Shown in pieces: positions 35,074-44,849 of a DNA stretch of 64,000 nt. Numbering within the stretch: position 1 is the first letter of the stretch; each line of letters opens with the position of its first letter. The DNA lies in assembly GCA_038744785.1 (NCBI GenBank), contig JBCDLX010000010.1, positions 1 to 64,000 of the forward strand, in the 5' to 3' direction. This DNA comes from Ovoidimarina sp038744785 (GTDB lineage Bacteria > Pseudomonadota > Alphaproteobacteria > Rhodobacterales > Rhodobacteraceae). The notes beneath the pieces were generated by a model that was not told the DNA's origin, made no database searches, and saw nothing but the letters and a program-made list of their open reading frames with translations. A program made the position numbers and the translations under genes.

Positions 35074-36340
35074 ACGTTTTCTCGAACCGACGCCGCTGCC
35101 GCGCACTCCATGCCACGCGCAGCGTCCACCCCTCGCCGGTCTGCGTTTCGGACTGAACAATACCCTCTTCGAACAACCACGCCCGCGCCTTCCCGTCAGC
35201 AAACGCGAGGGTAAGCCGAGCGTCAGTGCGTTCAACGTCAAGGGCTTGGGTCACCGCCAACTCAAAGCGATCAAGCCCGGCGCCGGTCAACGCAGACAGT
35301 GTCAGAACATCGTCGGTTCGTTCGGCCACTGTTTCTAGGGCATTCCGGTCGGCACCAGGTAAGGCGTCGATCTTGTTCCAAACCTCAAGGGCCGGCACTG
35401 TGTCGTCCACCCCGAGATCCGCAAGGATGGACCGGACATCCGCGGCCTGCTCTTCGCTTTCAGGGTGAGAGATATCGCGCACATGCACAATCAGATCGGC
35501 CGCCAGGACCTCTTCCAAGGTCGCGCGGAAAGCCGCGACAAGCTGGGTGGGCAGGTCCGATATGAATCCGACCGTGTCAGACAGAATGACCTCTCCCCCC
35601 GACGGCAGACGCACCGCGCGCATCGTCGGGTCAAGCGTGGCAAACAGCATGTCTTTCGCCATGACGTCTGCCCCGGTCAAGCGATTGAAAAGTGTGGATT
35701 TCCCGGCGTTTGTGTATCCTACAAGGGCGACTATCGGAAATGGTACTTTGGCGCGCGCCGCCCGATGCAGAGCCCGCGTCTTGACGACCTTGGCCAGTTG
35801 CCGACGGATGCGAGTGATTGCGTCGTCGATGGCTCGGCGATCCGCCTCGATTTGCGTTTCGCCGGGTCCGCCGACAAATCCCAGGCCACCCCTTTGCCGC
35901 TCGAGATGGGTCCAGGCCCGAACCAAGCGCGTCCGCTGATAGCTCAGGGCCGCCAGTTCCACCTGCAACACCCCTTCCCTCGTGCGTGCGCGATCCGCGA
36001 AGATTTCAAGGATCAATCCTGTTCGATCGAGCAGTTTAAGACCCCAAGCCTTTTCGAGGTTGCGCTGCTGCACCGGCGTCACTGGCCCGTCGACCAACAC
36101 GAGCCCCACGCCAGCGGCCGCAAACTCCGAGCGTAGAGTTTCAATCTTGCCGCTGCCAAACAGCGAACCGGGCTGGGCCTTCTGTAAACGCACCACACCT
36201 GAGCCCGCGATCTCGAGATCCGGGAGCGCGGCAGCGAGTGCGACCGCCTCGGCCAAGGCCGCGGTCGGTTCACGCCGCGCTTCGCCGTTCAGGATATGCG
36301 GGTGCAGGACGTAGGCGCGCATCGGGGCCGCCTTGTCCAT
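35054..36340 (-). CDS. hflX: ribosome-associated GTPase HflX
   Basis: A 428-residue GTPase that rescues stalled or heat-damaged ribosomes. The N-terminal domain ends in the glycine-rich segment ERQRGGLGFVGGPGETQIE. The GTPase domain has G1 GYTNAGKSTLFNRL, G3 DTVGFISDLP and G4 NKID. It follows hfq by eight bases, the classical hfq-hflX pair. Confidence 0.95.
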   Translation of the reverse strand: MDKAAPMRAYVLHPHILNGEARREPTAALAEAVALAAALPDLEIAGSGVVRLQKAQPGSLFGSGKIETLRSEFAAAGVGLVLVDGPVTPVQQRNLEKAWGLKLLDRTGLILEIFADRARTREGVLQVELAALSYQRTRLVRAWTHLERQRGGLGFVGGPGETQIEADRRAIDDAITRIRRQLAKVVKTRALHRAARAKVPFPIVALVGYTNAGKSTLFNRLTGADVMAKDMLFATLDPTMRAVRLPSGGEVILSDTVGFISDLPTQLVAAFRATLEEVLAADLIVHVRDISHPESEEQAADVRSILADLGVDDTVPALEVWNKIDALPGADRNALETVAERTDDVLTLSALTGAGLDRFELAVTQALDVERTDARLTLAFADGKARAWLFEEGIVQSETQTGEGWTLRVAWSARQRRRFEKTFSARAR

Positions 36341-36348
36341 TGCACACG

Positions 36349-36582
36349 TCAGTCTTCGCCCTCGTAAAGGCTGATCGGTTGAGACGGCATAATCGTGGAA
36401 ATCGCATGCTTATAGACCAGCTGCGATTGGCCGTCACGACGCAGCAGGACGCAGAAGTTATCAAACCAGGTGATGACGCCTTGGAGTTTGACGCCGTTGA
36501 TCAGAAAAATCGTAACGGGAACCTTCGTCTTCCTGACATGATTCAGAAAGGCGTCTTGCAGGTTCTGTCTGTCCGAAGCCAT
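36349..36582 (-). CDS. hfq: RNA chaperone Hfq
   Basis: A 77-residue Sm-like protein that pairs small RNAs with mRNAs. Sm1 is [22 protein letters not shown] and Sm2 is [24 protein letters not shown] forms the N-terminal helix that lines the proximal face. The C-terminal tail is short, as in other alphaproteobacteria. The 128 bases upstream, to the trkH stop, may hold its promoter, but I cannot fix boxes. Confidence 0.97.
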
Positions 36583-36710
36583 GAGTCTAAAAGCCTTTTT
36601 TTATTGGCACTGTCCTTTCTGGGCAGGCATCGCGGGACACTATGAGGCGAGTGCGAAAAGGATTCCACCCCCAAAATCAGCCTCTTGCGCCAGTTCGGGC
36701 CGTGAACCGT

Positions 36711-38231
36711 CTAGGATCGCCAGAAATCGGGATTTAGAAGCGCAATGATTGCCAGTGTCTCGAGCCGGCCCACGACCATTGCGGCGGCGAATATGGTTCG
36801 CGCCTCCACGCCAATGGTGGCGAGGTCAATGGGGGTATCGGCAGCGAATGCGGTCAGTGGACCAGTCGTTGTAAGTGACGCAATGGTCAGGACAAGCGAT
36901 GTCTCAAAATCAAGACCGGTAAACGCGAAAGCCAGCATCACGACAGTGATCGACAAGGCAAACAGCATGAAGAATATCCAGGCCATGTAGGCGCCCTGGC
37001 GACGTATCTGCCGTGCTACTTCGCCTGATCCGCCAACGGAGTTTGGGTGCACGAGCTTCTCCATCTCCCGAAGCCCGTGCTTGTAAAGCGCAAACACCCG
37101 CAGCAGTTTGACCCCGCCCGCGGTCGTCGCCACGCCGCCGCCAAACACCGCAAGCCCCATTAAGATCAAACCGGGTGTACTCAGACCGGACCAGCGGCGC
37201 GCGTCTTCCCAGCCCATGCTTTCGAATCCGGTCGTTGTTAGAAATGACAGCACTGTGAATCCCGCGCCCCAGAGCGTGCGCAAAAACGCGACCCCGTCGC
37301 TTTCGGTTTCGACTTCGTAAGCGCCAAGCCAGTGACGTAGGACCAAAAATACGGTCACGGTAGCAACGATGGACAAGCCCAACCGCAGTTCAGAGTCATC
37401 TGCAAGCGACCGCAAGCCTTCTGGACGTTCGTCAGCGGCAAACGTCAAACGCGACAAGGCGAACATCAGAAAAAGAAAAATGACAACCTCGCCCAAAAAT
37501 CCCGACCCGTTCCCAAGGGGGCCGCCGACAGGTGAGATACCAGATGTCGCCAGCGTCGACATCGCGTGACACAAGGCCACAAGCGGCGTGTCACCAAGCA
37601 CAAAAAGTACAGCCCAAAGCACAAGCGTCAGAACGCTATAGATCGGGAAAAAACCTGCGGCGAAGCTGCTCAATCGTTCCGATGGATCAGCGACGCGGGC
37701 AATCGGTGTCCCGACGGACGAGGCTTGACCGATCTCGCCCCCAAGACCGCGGACTTCGAACCCGCCAAGGTTCAATGGGGCCAAAATCGCAATAGCCGTC
37801 ACCCAGACAAAGAATCCGCCCATCCAACCCACCAAGGCACGCCAAAGATGAATGGTAGGGGGCAGACGGTCGGGTTCGAACAGGGTTGCGCCGGTGGTCG
37901 TGAGGCTCGACACCATTTCGAACCAAGCGTTGAAGTAGCTGGTGGTCCGTACGGCTTCCTGGAACGGCACAGCCATCATGATGGGCATCACTGTGAAAGT
38001 CGCGAGCAGCGCAATCAGGTGGCTGCGGGCCTGGCGACGGATCTTTCGGCCAGATGTGGCGAACGCGATCATCGCAAACAAAACCAGAAAAAAAATGGCG
38101 TAATAGAAGAAAACACGGGCCGTGAAGTGGTCGTCCACAATGCTAGCATGGATCGCGGGCACAAACATCGAGGCCGCCCCGATACCCATAATCAGAACGA
38201 TCAACGGCAGACCGTGCAGCCAAGCCAGCAT
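36711..38231 (-). CDS. trkH: potassium uptake protein TrkH
   Basis: A 506-residue potassium channel-like membrane protein. The four pore loops are visible: SSLTTTGATLFEP, MSTLATSGISPVGG, LTTTGFESMGW and ASLTTTGPLTAF, each carrying the filter Gly. It works with TrkA, whose gene ends one base into this start (TAATG). Length is typical. Confidence 0.94.
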   Translation of the reverse strand: MLAWLHGLPLIVLIMGIGAASMFVPAIHASIVDDHFTARVFFYYAIFFLVLFAMIAFATSGRKIRRQARSHLIALLATFTVMPIMMAVPFQEAVRTTSYFNAWFEMVSSLTTTGATLFEPDRLPPTIHLWRALVGWMGGFFVWVTAIAILAPLNLGGFEVRGLGGEIGQASSVGTPIARVADPSERLSSFAAGFFPIYSVLTLVLWAVLFVLGDTPLVALCHAMSTLATSGISPVGGPLGNGSGFLGEVVIFLFLMFALSRLTFAADERPEGLRSLADDSELRLGLSIVATVTVFLVLRHWLGAYEVETESDGVAFLRTLWGAGFTVLSFLTTTGFESMGWEDARRWSGLSTPGLILMGLAVFGGGVATTAGGVKLLRVFALYKHGLREMEKLVHPNSVGGSGEVARQIRRQGAYMAWIFFMLFALSITVVMLAFAFTGLDFETSLVLTIASLTTTGPLTAFAADTPIDLATIGVEARTIFAAAMVVGRLETLAIIALLNPDFWRS

Positions 38232-39607
38232 TAGAAGAAGTCGATCGAGACCTGGAACAGGCGCTCGACTTCCGGCACATCGCTGGCCATCGCAAATAGG
38301 GCGATGATGTCGCCCTCGTCGATCCGCGTTCCTCCTGTTGGCCGCACGAACGTGTCACCCTTCATCACGGCCCCAACAAGCACCCCTTCCGGAAAGTCCA
38401 CATCGCGGATCTCTTTTCCGGCAATGGGTGACGTCGACAGGACCTGCGCCTCGATGACTTCGGCCTCGGCATCGCCGATCGAATACACGCCGCGCACGCG
38501 CCCGTGGCGCACATGCCGCAGAATAGAAGATACCGTGGTTGAGCGGGGATTGATGTGCGCGTCGATCTTGAGGGGGCCCAAGAGTGGCGTCAGCGTCGGA
38601 TCGTTGATCAGGCAGATCGTGTAGGGACAGCCTGCAGTCTTCGCGCGCACGGCAGCCAGAAGGTTGGTCTTGTCATCGTCGGTCACTGCCAACAAAGCGT
38701 CGGCCCGGTCGATCCGCGCCTCGGACAAAAGCTCCATCGAAAGCCCGTCGCCATGCAAAACAATTGTGCGTTCCAGGGCGTCCGCGGCGCGTTCTGCGCA
38801 GCTGCGGTTCCGCTCGATCACCTTCACACGAACCCGTTCCGCGCGCGCTTCAAGCTCTTGCGCAACTTGCAAGCCCACATTTCCGCCACCGATGATGACA
38901 ACTCTCTTCTGCGGCCGAACGGTCTTGCCGAAAATCTCAACGGTGCGTTCAACGTCGTCGACATGCGCGAAGACATAGATCTGATCATCCGCAAAAAGCT
39001 GATCGCCCGGTTCCGGTGCAAAGAGCCGTGTTCCCCGCCGGATGCCTACAACCAGCGCCCTGAGCGTCGAAAATAGGTCGGTCAACTGGCGCAGCGGCGT
39101 ATTCAGGACCGGACAATCGTCGTCAAGGGCCAAGCCAAGTAGCTGCGCCTTGCCGCCTAGAAAGCTTTGCGTGTCAAAGGCCGCCGGGGCCGCAAGGCGC
39201 CGTAGCGCCGCCTCTGCGACTTCGCGTTCGGGGCTGATCACGACATCAATCGGCATGTGATCGCGCCGGTAGAGGTCGCTATATTGGGGTTCTAGGTATG
39301 TTTGCGACCGGACACGCGCGATTTTGCGTGTCACTTCGAAAACTGAATGGGCCACCTGGCAGGTGACCATGTTCACCTCGTCCGAATAGGTTGCGGCGAT
39401 CAGCATATCTGCGTCGCGGGCCCCTGCCCGATCAAGGATCTCGGGATAGCTCGCAAAGCCCGTGACACCCTGGACGTCAAGCGTGTCTGTAGCCCGCCGT
39501 ACGAGGTCGGGGTTATTGTCGACGACGGTGACGTCGTTGTTTTCACCCGACAGATGCCGGGCGATCTGCCAACCGACCTGGCCCGCCCCGCAGATGATGA
39601 CCTTCAT
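38231..39607 (-). CDS. trkA: Trk potassium transport regulator TrkA
   Basis: A 458-residue cytoplasmic protein with two RCK units: MKVIICGAGQVGWQIARHL and, about 230 residues on, RVVIIGGGNVGLQVAQEL, both complete nucleotide-binding motifs, each followed by a C-terminal regulatory domain. It gates TrkH. GGAGGGCGC sits directly before the ATG. In this genome it continues the ntr cluster on the same strand 78 bases after ntrX. Confidence 0.94.
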   Translation of the reverse strand: MKVIICGAGQVGWQIARHLSGENNDVTVVDNNPDLVRRATDTLDVQGVTGFASYPEILDRAGARDADMLIAATYSDEVNMVTCQVAHSVFEVTRKIARVRSQTYLEPQYSDLYRRDHMPIDVVISPEREVAEAALRRLAAPAAFDTQSFLGGKAQLLGLALDDDCPVLNTPLRQLTDLFSTLRALVVGIRRGTRLFAPEPGDQLFADDQIYVFAHVDDVERTVEIFGKTVRPQKRVVIIGGGNVGLQVAQELEARAERVRVKVIERNRSCAERAADALERTIVLHGDGLSMELLSEARIDRADALLAVTDDDKTNLLAAVRAKTAGCPYTICLINDPTLTPLLGPLKIDAHINPRSTTVSSILRHVRHGRVRGVYSIGDAEAEVIEAQVLSTSPIAGKEIRDVDFPEGVLVGAVMKGDTFVRPTGGTRIDEGDIIALFAMASDVPEVERLFQVSIDFF

Positions 39608-39685
39608 GCGCCCTCCGGCCGCTTTACGCGGCCCAAGGGATGGCAGGTTGCGACAGGGGCGTCAATTCGGGCCAACCGATGGGAT

Positions 39686-41107
39686 TCACCCGGCCTGCCG
39701 CGTTTCCTCTTCTTCCTCAATATGTGCCACACGCGCACCGGATTTCATCGAGGTAACGACGTTGAGGCTTTTCAGTTTGCGGTGAAGGGCCGAACGTTCC
39801 ATGCCAACAAACGCGGCTGTTCGGCTGATGTTGCCGCCAAACCTGTTGATTTGGGTCAGAAGATATTCGCGTTCGAACATCTCGCGCGCCTCGCGAAGGG
39901 GAAGTGTTGCCAACCCGCCCGTCAGCATCATGCCGCCCCCTTCGCTTTCGCCGCGCGTTTCCCCTTGCGGCAACTCGTCGGCCGTCACCTCACCCTTGTC
40001 CGGTCCGAGGATCAGGACCCGCTCGATCACATTGCGCAATTGGCGCACATTGCCGGGCCACGGCATGGTTTGCAGCAATGCCTTTGCCTCGTCGCTCACC
40101 TCGCGCATGGGAAGGCCTTGGTCCTGGTTCAGCATATCAATGAAGTATCCGGCGAGATGTGGAATGTCCTCGCGCCGCTCATCCAGGGATGGGACACAAA
40201 TCGGAACGACGTTCAGGCGATGATACAGCTCTTCGCGGAACTTTCCAGCTTGAACATCTCCTTCCAGATCCCTGTTTGTGCTTGAAATAACCCGGATGTC
40301 CACCCGCACCTTGTCGACGCCGCCGACGCGCGTGAATTGTTGTTCGGTCAGAACGCGCAAGATCTTGGCCTGGGTCCCAAGCGGCATTTCGGCGACCTCG
40401 TCGAAGTACAAGAAACCGCCGTGGGCCTGCTCTAGAAGACCGGATTCTACACCGCGCTCTGTGGATTCGCGGCCGAACAGCACTTCTTCCATACGGTCGG
40501 GCGCAATCGACGCGGAACTGACCGTTACAAAGGGCGCTTTCGAGCGTGGGCTGTTCGCGTGGACGTAACGGGCAGCGGTTTCCTTGCCCGCCCCTGCAGG
40601 CCCTGTGAACATCACCCGACCATTTGAGGCCGTCACCTTATCAAGTTGCGATTTCAGAGCTTTGAATGCCGGCGACTCGCCCAGCATTTCGGCCGACTGA
40701 ACATCCTGATGTTTCAGAGCCGAGTTCTCGCGCCGCAGCCGTGACGTCTCCAGCGCACGCGTTATCACGACCATAAGTTGGTCGATGTTGAACGGCTTCT
40801 CGATAAAATCGTACGCGCCTTGCTTGATCGCGGCGACTGCGATCTCGATGTTTCCATGACCCGAGATGATGACGATCGGCACGTCGGGATTGTCGCGCTT
40901 TACGGTTTTCAGGATATCGATCCCGTCCATCTGGCTGTCCTTCAACCAGATATCCAGAATCAAAAGTTCGGGCGGCTGCGTATTGATCTGCATCATCGCT
41001 TCGTCCGACGTGCCCGCCAATCGGGCCTCGTGGCCTTCGTCGCGTAAGATGTCCCCGATTAGTTCTCGGATGTCGCGCTCGTCATCGACGATCAGAATGT
41101 CACCCAT
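39686..41107 (-). CDS. ntrX: nitrogen regulation response regulator NtrX lacking the GAFTGA loop
   Basis: A 473-residue response regulator of NtrC architecture. Receiver with phosphoacceptor Asp52 (LLILDIWL), AAA+ domain, Fis-type helix-turn-helix (NISRTAAFVGMERSALHRKL). Two departures from the family: Walker A is GPAGAGKE (169-176) instead of GESGTGKE, and where GAFTGA is expected the sequence is LFGRESTERGVESGLLEQ. Walker B GGFLYFDEVAE is normal. Loss of GAFTGA should prevent sigma-54 activation, so it probably acts as a repressor or sigma-70-type activator. Partner of NtrY. Confidence 0.92.
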   Translation of the reverse strand: MGDILIVDDERDIRELIGDILRDEGHEARLAGTSDEAMMQINTQPPELLILDIWLKDSQMDGIDILKTVKRDNPDVPIVIISGHGNIEIAVAAIKQGAYDFIEKPFNIDQLMVVITRALETSRLRRENSALKHQDVQSAEMLGESPAFKALKSQLDKVTASNGRVMFTGPAGAGKETAARYVHANSPRSKAPFVTVSSASIAPDRMEEVLFGRESTERGVESGLLEQAHGGFLYFDEVAEMPLGTQAKILRVLTEQQFTRVGGVDKVRVDIRVISSTNRDLEGDVQAGKFREELYHRLNVVPICVPSLDERREDIPHLAGYFIDMLNQDQGLPMREVSDEAKALLQTMPWPGNVRQLRNVIERVLILGPDKGEVTADELPQGETRGESEGGGMMLTGGLATLPLREAREMFEREYLLTQINRFGGNISRTAAFVGMERSALHRKLKSLNVVTSMKSGARVAHIEEEEETRQAG

Positions 41108-41131
41108 TGCCTGTGTCCTCGCGTTCTTGTT

Positions 41132-43417
41132 TCAGTCGCTTTGTTTCTTGGTCGTGTCGTTCGGTAGCGGCAGACGAATGACCGCTTGTGCGCCGATCTG
41201 CCCGGTATCGTCTGGATCAGCGTCTTCAAGCATCAGGTTTCCACCATGTTCTTCGATGATCTTCTTGACGATCGGCAGGCCAAGACCCGTGCCTTTTTCC
41301 CGGGTCGTCACATAAGGTTCAAACAGGCGCGCGCGGTCGGATGGTAGCCCAATTCCATTATCTGAAACCGTCAAGAGCGCCGTGTCGCCCTGATTCGACA
41401 GTACGACCTTCACCTGTCCCGCGTGGCCGGAGGGCGCACCTTTTTCCCTCAAGCTTTCAATGGCCTCACAGGCGTTTTTGATCATGTTTATCAGAGCCTG
41501 GCCGATCATGGTTCCGTCGAAATCGGCCGGAACGGCCGTGTCGGGCAGATCCGCGGCCACCGCGATATCGTCATACGCTGTGTCCTGAAGCACCACAGCA
41601 TCACGCACCAGACGCACAAGGTCCTGGCGTGTGCGCTCTGGCTCTGGCATCCGGGCGAACTTAGAGAACTCGTCGACGATCCGACGCAGATCGCCGGTTT
41701 GGCGGACGATCACGTCGGTATACTGTTCTAGGGTTTCGGGCTCGGAGACGTCAGCCGCAAACTTTCGTTTGATCCGCTCCGCCGACAATTGGATGGGTGT
41801 GAGCGGGTTCTTGATCTCATGCGCGATACGCCGTGCGACATCACCCCACGCGGCCATGCGTTGGGCGGTGACCAGATCGGTCACATCGTCGAAGGCGACC
41901 ACGTACCCTTCCAGCCCCGCGTCCTGACCACGCCGTGTGGCCATGCGCACCAGCAGGCTTTCTGTGCGCCCGCCGCGCGACAGACGAATTTCTTCCTGCG
42001 CGGCCTCGCCACGGGCGGACCTGAGCTTGTCGAACAAGGCCGCGAACTCTGGCACCACGACCGAGATGTGATCCGAAGCGGCCTCCACCTCGTCTTCCCG
42101 CAGGATTCGTCCCGCGGATCTGTTCGCAAAGGTGACGTGCCCTTGGTCGTCCAGACCAATCACACCGGACGTGACAGAGCTTAATACGGAATCAAACAAC
42201 CGGCGGCGGCGGTCGATCTTGGCATTCGTGTCCAGAAGTGTCTCACGCTGCGCCTTCAACTGACGAGTCATCTGGTTGAAGATGCGCCCGAGCATGGCAA
42301 TTTCGTCATCGCCCTGCTCTTCCTGGACCTGTACCTCCAGATCGCCGGCACCCACTCGTTGGGCGGCCCCTGCCAGCCGTCCGACCGGGCGCGATAAACG
42401 TTCGGCAAACCATAGGCCCCATAGAATTGCCGCAAGGATAAGGATCACAGCAAAAGCCAGATAGAGAAGCCCGAACTCGAAGACGAGCCTGCCGCGCTCT
42501 GCTTCTAGCTGCGTGTAAAGCCGTGCCGTTTCCTGAGCATCGTCAAGAAGTCGAAGAATTCGCCCATCGACCGCACGGCTGACGTAAAGATACCGGTCCG
42601 TGAAGCCAGAAAGCGCGACCAGTGCCCGGTATTCGCTGTGTAGCAAGTCTTCGATCAGGACGATTTGGCCTTCGCGGGCTGCCTCGATCTGCCCAGGCTC
42701 GGGTTGCTCGAAGTCAAAGAGGTAAGACCGTTCGCCCCGCGCGCGAATCTCCCCGGTCCCATCAATCACGAAGGCTTCGCGCAAGCCGCGCTGCACAAGC
42801 GCTTGGCCCTGCCCTAGAAGCTGGCGCAATTCGCTATCGCTCAGGAAGAAATCCGTTTCGCGCGCAGATTCGAGGACACGGGCTAGAGATTGCGCATCGG
42901 TCTCAAGGTCCCGCAGTTGGTCTTCGCGATAAGCTTCCGCAGCCGCAATGGATGCGCCGACGACGCTGCGCACACGCTCCGAAAACCAGCCTTCAAGGCC
43001 GACATTTACCGTCAGCCCGGCAAAGATCGCGACGGTTACGGTGGGCACCAGGGCGATCATTGCAAACACGCCCGTAAGTCGCAGATGAAGCCGCGAGCCA
43101 GCCGAACGCGCGCGCCGCGCCGCGATCATCCGCGCGATAGTGCCCAGCACAAGCGTTGCCAGAACAAGGACATAGACGAGATCGGCGAGAAGAACGAGCC
43201 GCAACGTGATGGCCGAGGCACCCTGATCGAGCGGTCCCAGAACAAGGAAGGTCGCAAGCGCCAAGACCGGACCGAGAATGACAAGCCCAAGCGTTGCAAA
43301 ATTGCGCAGCTTCCGCACGCGACGGAGCTGCGCAAGCCAGTCGAAGTATGATCTGCCCGCGGCTTGCGCCACTTGTGACCTCAATCTGATGCGGTGCCAA
43401 TATGCACCAACCGCCAT
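41132..43417 (-). CDS. ntrY: nitrogen regulation sensor kinase NtrY
   Basis: A 761-residue membrane kinase. The N-terminus has membrane segments near residues 40-62, 72-98 and 115-140, a periplasmic domain, and another segment before the HAMP region (LSRPVGRLAGAAQRVGAGDL). A PAS domain and the kinase core follow: RRIAHEIKNPLTPIQLSAER with the phosphoacceptor His, NMIKNACEAIESL (N box), DNGIGLP and GTGLGLPIVKKI. It is encoded 24 bases before ntrX. Confidence 0.94.
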   Translation of the reverse strand: MAVGAYWHRIRLRSQVAQAAGRSYFDWLAQLRRVRKLRNFATLGLVILGPVLALATFLVLGPLDQGASAITLRLVLLADLVYVLVLATLVLGTIARMIAARRARSAGSRLHLRLTGVFAMIALVPTVTVAIFAGLTVNVGLEGWFSERVRSVVGASIAAAEAYREDQLRDLETDAQSLARVLESARETDFFLSDSELRQLLGQGQALVQRGLREAFVIDGTGEIRARGERSYLFDFEQPEPGQIEAAREGQIVLIEDLLHSEYRALVALSGFTDRYLYVSRAVDGRILRLLDDAQETARLYTQLEAERGRLVFEFGLLYLAFAVILILAAILWGLWFAERLSRPVGRLAGAAQRVGAGDLEVQVQEEQGDDEIAMLGRIFNQMTRQLKAQRETLLDTNAKIDRRRRLFDSVLSSVTSGVIGLDDQGHVTFANRSAGRILREDEVEAASDHISVVVPEFAALFDKLRSARGEAAQEEIRLSRGGRTESLLVRMATRRGQDAGLEGYVVAFDDVTDLVTAQRMAAWGDVARRIAHEIKNPLTPIQLSAERIKRKFAADVSEPETLEQYTDVIVRQTGDLRRIVDEFSKFARMPEPERTRQDLVRLVRDAVVLQDTAYDDIAVAADLPDTAVPADFDGTMIGQALINMIKNACEAIESLREKGAPSGHAGQVKVVLSNQGDTALLTVSDNGIGLPSDRARLFEPYVTTREKGTGLGLPIVKKIIEEHGGNLMLEDADPDDTGQIGAQAVIRLPLPNDTTKKQSD

Positions 43418-43469
43418 ATATCGGTTGCCGTTGCCCGTGCTTGCGGATCAGCAACTCTATGTTGCGGTT

Positions 43470-44849
43470 TTACATCAATTTGCGACGTCGCGTAACCCTA
43501 ATATCGAGATCGGTGATTTTTTTTCTCAAGGTATTGCGGTTGATGCCAAGAAGATCGGCACATTTCGCTTGATTTCCGCCAGTTGCATCAAGAGCGATTT
43601 CGATCAAAGGGGTCTCAACTTCGCGCAAAATCCGCTGGTACAGCCCCGGCGGCGGTAGAACCCCGCCATGTAGGTCGAAGTATCTGCGAAGATGCTTGCC
43701 GACCGAGACTGACAGTTTTTCACCCTCGCCGCCGCCCACGAGTGGTTCCATCGCAGGCTGATTGCCGAGAACAAGCTCTGCCTCGGCGCGCGTGATCTCG
43801 TCTTCAGAGCCCGTAACCACAAGTCGACGGATCGTGTTTTCAAGTTGGCGGACGTTTCCCGGCCAGCTGTATGCGCGGATCAGGTCAAGCGCGCCGGGGT
43901 CGAACCGCCGCAGGCTTAGGCCGTCACGCTCGGCGCGCGCCAAAAAGTGCTCTGCAAGCAAGGGTATGTCGTCAACCCGCTCGCGCAGCGACGGGACAGA
44001 GATCGTGACCCCGCCAAGGCGGTAAAACAGGTCCTGGCGGAACTCTCCGGCTTCGAGCTTTCGCGCCAGATCCGCCTGGCTTGTTGCCATGATCCTTGGT
44101 GCGTTGTCCGTGAAACTGTCCAGCATGCGAACGATGCGGGCCTGTGCCTCGGCATCAAGGTCGCCCACCTCGTCGAAGAGGATCGATCCCCCTTTGGCGC
44201 GGCTCAGGATCGTTGCCGGACCATCCATTGTGGCGAGGTCCGCCGCGCCAGCCACGACGAACGGCAATGTACGGCGGTCGGACAAGTCGTGCACTGCACG
44301 CGCGATCAGTGATTTCCCGGTACCAGACTCCCCGGTGATCAGGACCGCCAGATCCGTGTTCATCACGCGCGCGACCAGCCGGTACAGCGTTTGCATTGCG
44401 GGCGTGCGCCCCACCAACGGCAAGTCATCGCCCACCTGCGTGTCGGGTGCTGCACCATTGGTGGGCTTGGGCGCGTTCAGACGCCGCTTCACCTCAAGCG
44501 CGCGACCCGCACGTTTCATCAGATCGGGGAGATCGAAAGGCTTCGGAAGATAGTCGAACGCATCCGCTTCCGCCGCCTGAATGGCCGTCATGATGGTGTT
44601 CTGTGCCGAAATGACGATCACAGGCAGTCCGGGCCTGGCCTCGGCAATCTTGGGAAGCTGATCCAACCCGTTCCCGTCCGGCATAATGACATCTGAAATC
44701 ACCAGATCACCCTTGCCTTCGTCGACCCAGCGCATCAGCGTCACAATCGACGAGGTGGCATGCACCTTGCACCCCGCCCGTGTCAGCGCCTGTGTCAGCA
44801 CTGTGCGGATTGTGCGGTCGTCGTCGGCGACAAGGATCGTCCCGTCCAT
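43470..44849 (-). CDS. ntrC: nitrogen response regulator NtrC, sigma-54-independent type
   Basis: A 459-residue regulator. Receiver phosphoacceptor Asp53 (LVISDVIMPDGNG), intact Walker A GESGTGKS (173-180), Walker B SILFDEVGD (222-230) and a Fis-type C-terminal helix-turn-helix (NQAKCADLLGINRNTLRKKI). Between residues 196 and 221 the segment carrying GAFTGA is missing (PFVVAGAADLATMDG runs straight to LSRAKGG). This is the form known from Rhodobacter capsulatus, where NtrC works with the housekeeping polymerase. Immediately follows ntrB. Confidence 0.94.
   Translation of the reverse strand: MDGTILVADDDRTIRTVLTQALTRAGCKVHATSSIVTLMRWVDEGKGDLVISDVIMPDGNGLDQLPKIAEARPGLPVIVISAQNTIMTAIQAAEADAFDYLPKPFDLPDLMKRAGRALEVKRRLNAPKPTNGAAPDTQVGDDLPLVGRTPAMQTLYRLVARVMNTDLAVLITGESGTGKSLIARAVHDLSDRRTLPFVVAGAADLATMDGPATILSRAKGGSILFDEVGDLDAEAQARIVRMLDSFTDNAPRIMATSQADLARKLEAGEFRQDLFYRLGGVTISVPSLRERVDDIPLLAEHFLARAERDGLSLRRFDPGALDLIRAYSWPGNVRQLENTIRRLVVTGSEDEITRAEAELVLGNQPAMEPLVGGGEGEKLSVSVGKHLRRYFDLHGGVLPPPGLYQRILREVETPLIEIALDATGGNQAKCADLLGINRNTLRKKITDLDIRVTRRRKLM

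Noticed and set aside
35465..36136. Long open frame antisense to hflX (223 codons)
   Set aside because: Shadow of hflX; no recognisable protein features.
37566..38234. Long open frame antisense to trkH (222 codons on the plus strand)
   Set aside because: It is the GC-rich shadow of a clear trkH; its product is rich in Arg, His and Gln with no domain and no ribosome site.
39617..39633. GGCCGC/GCGGCC hairpin between ntrX and trkA as a terminator
   Set aside because: Only six pairs, no T run, and it runs into the trkA ribosome site.
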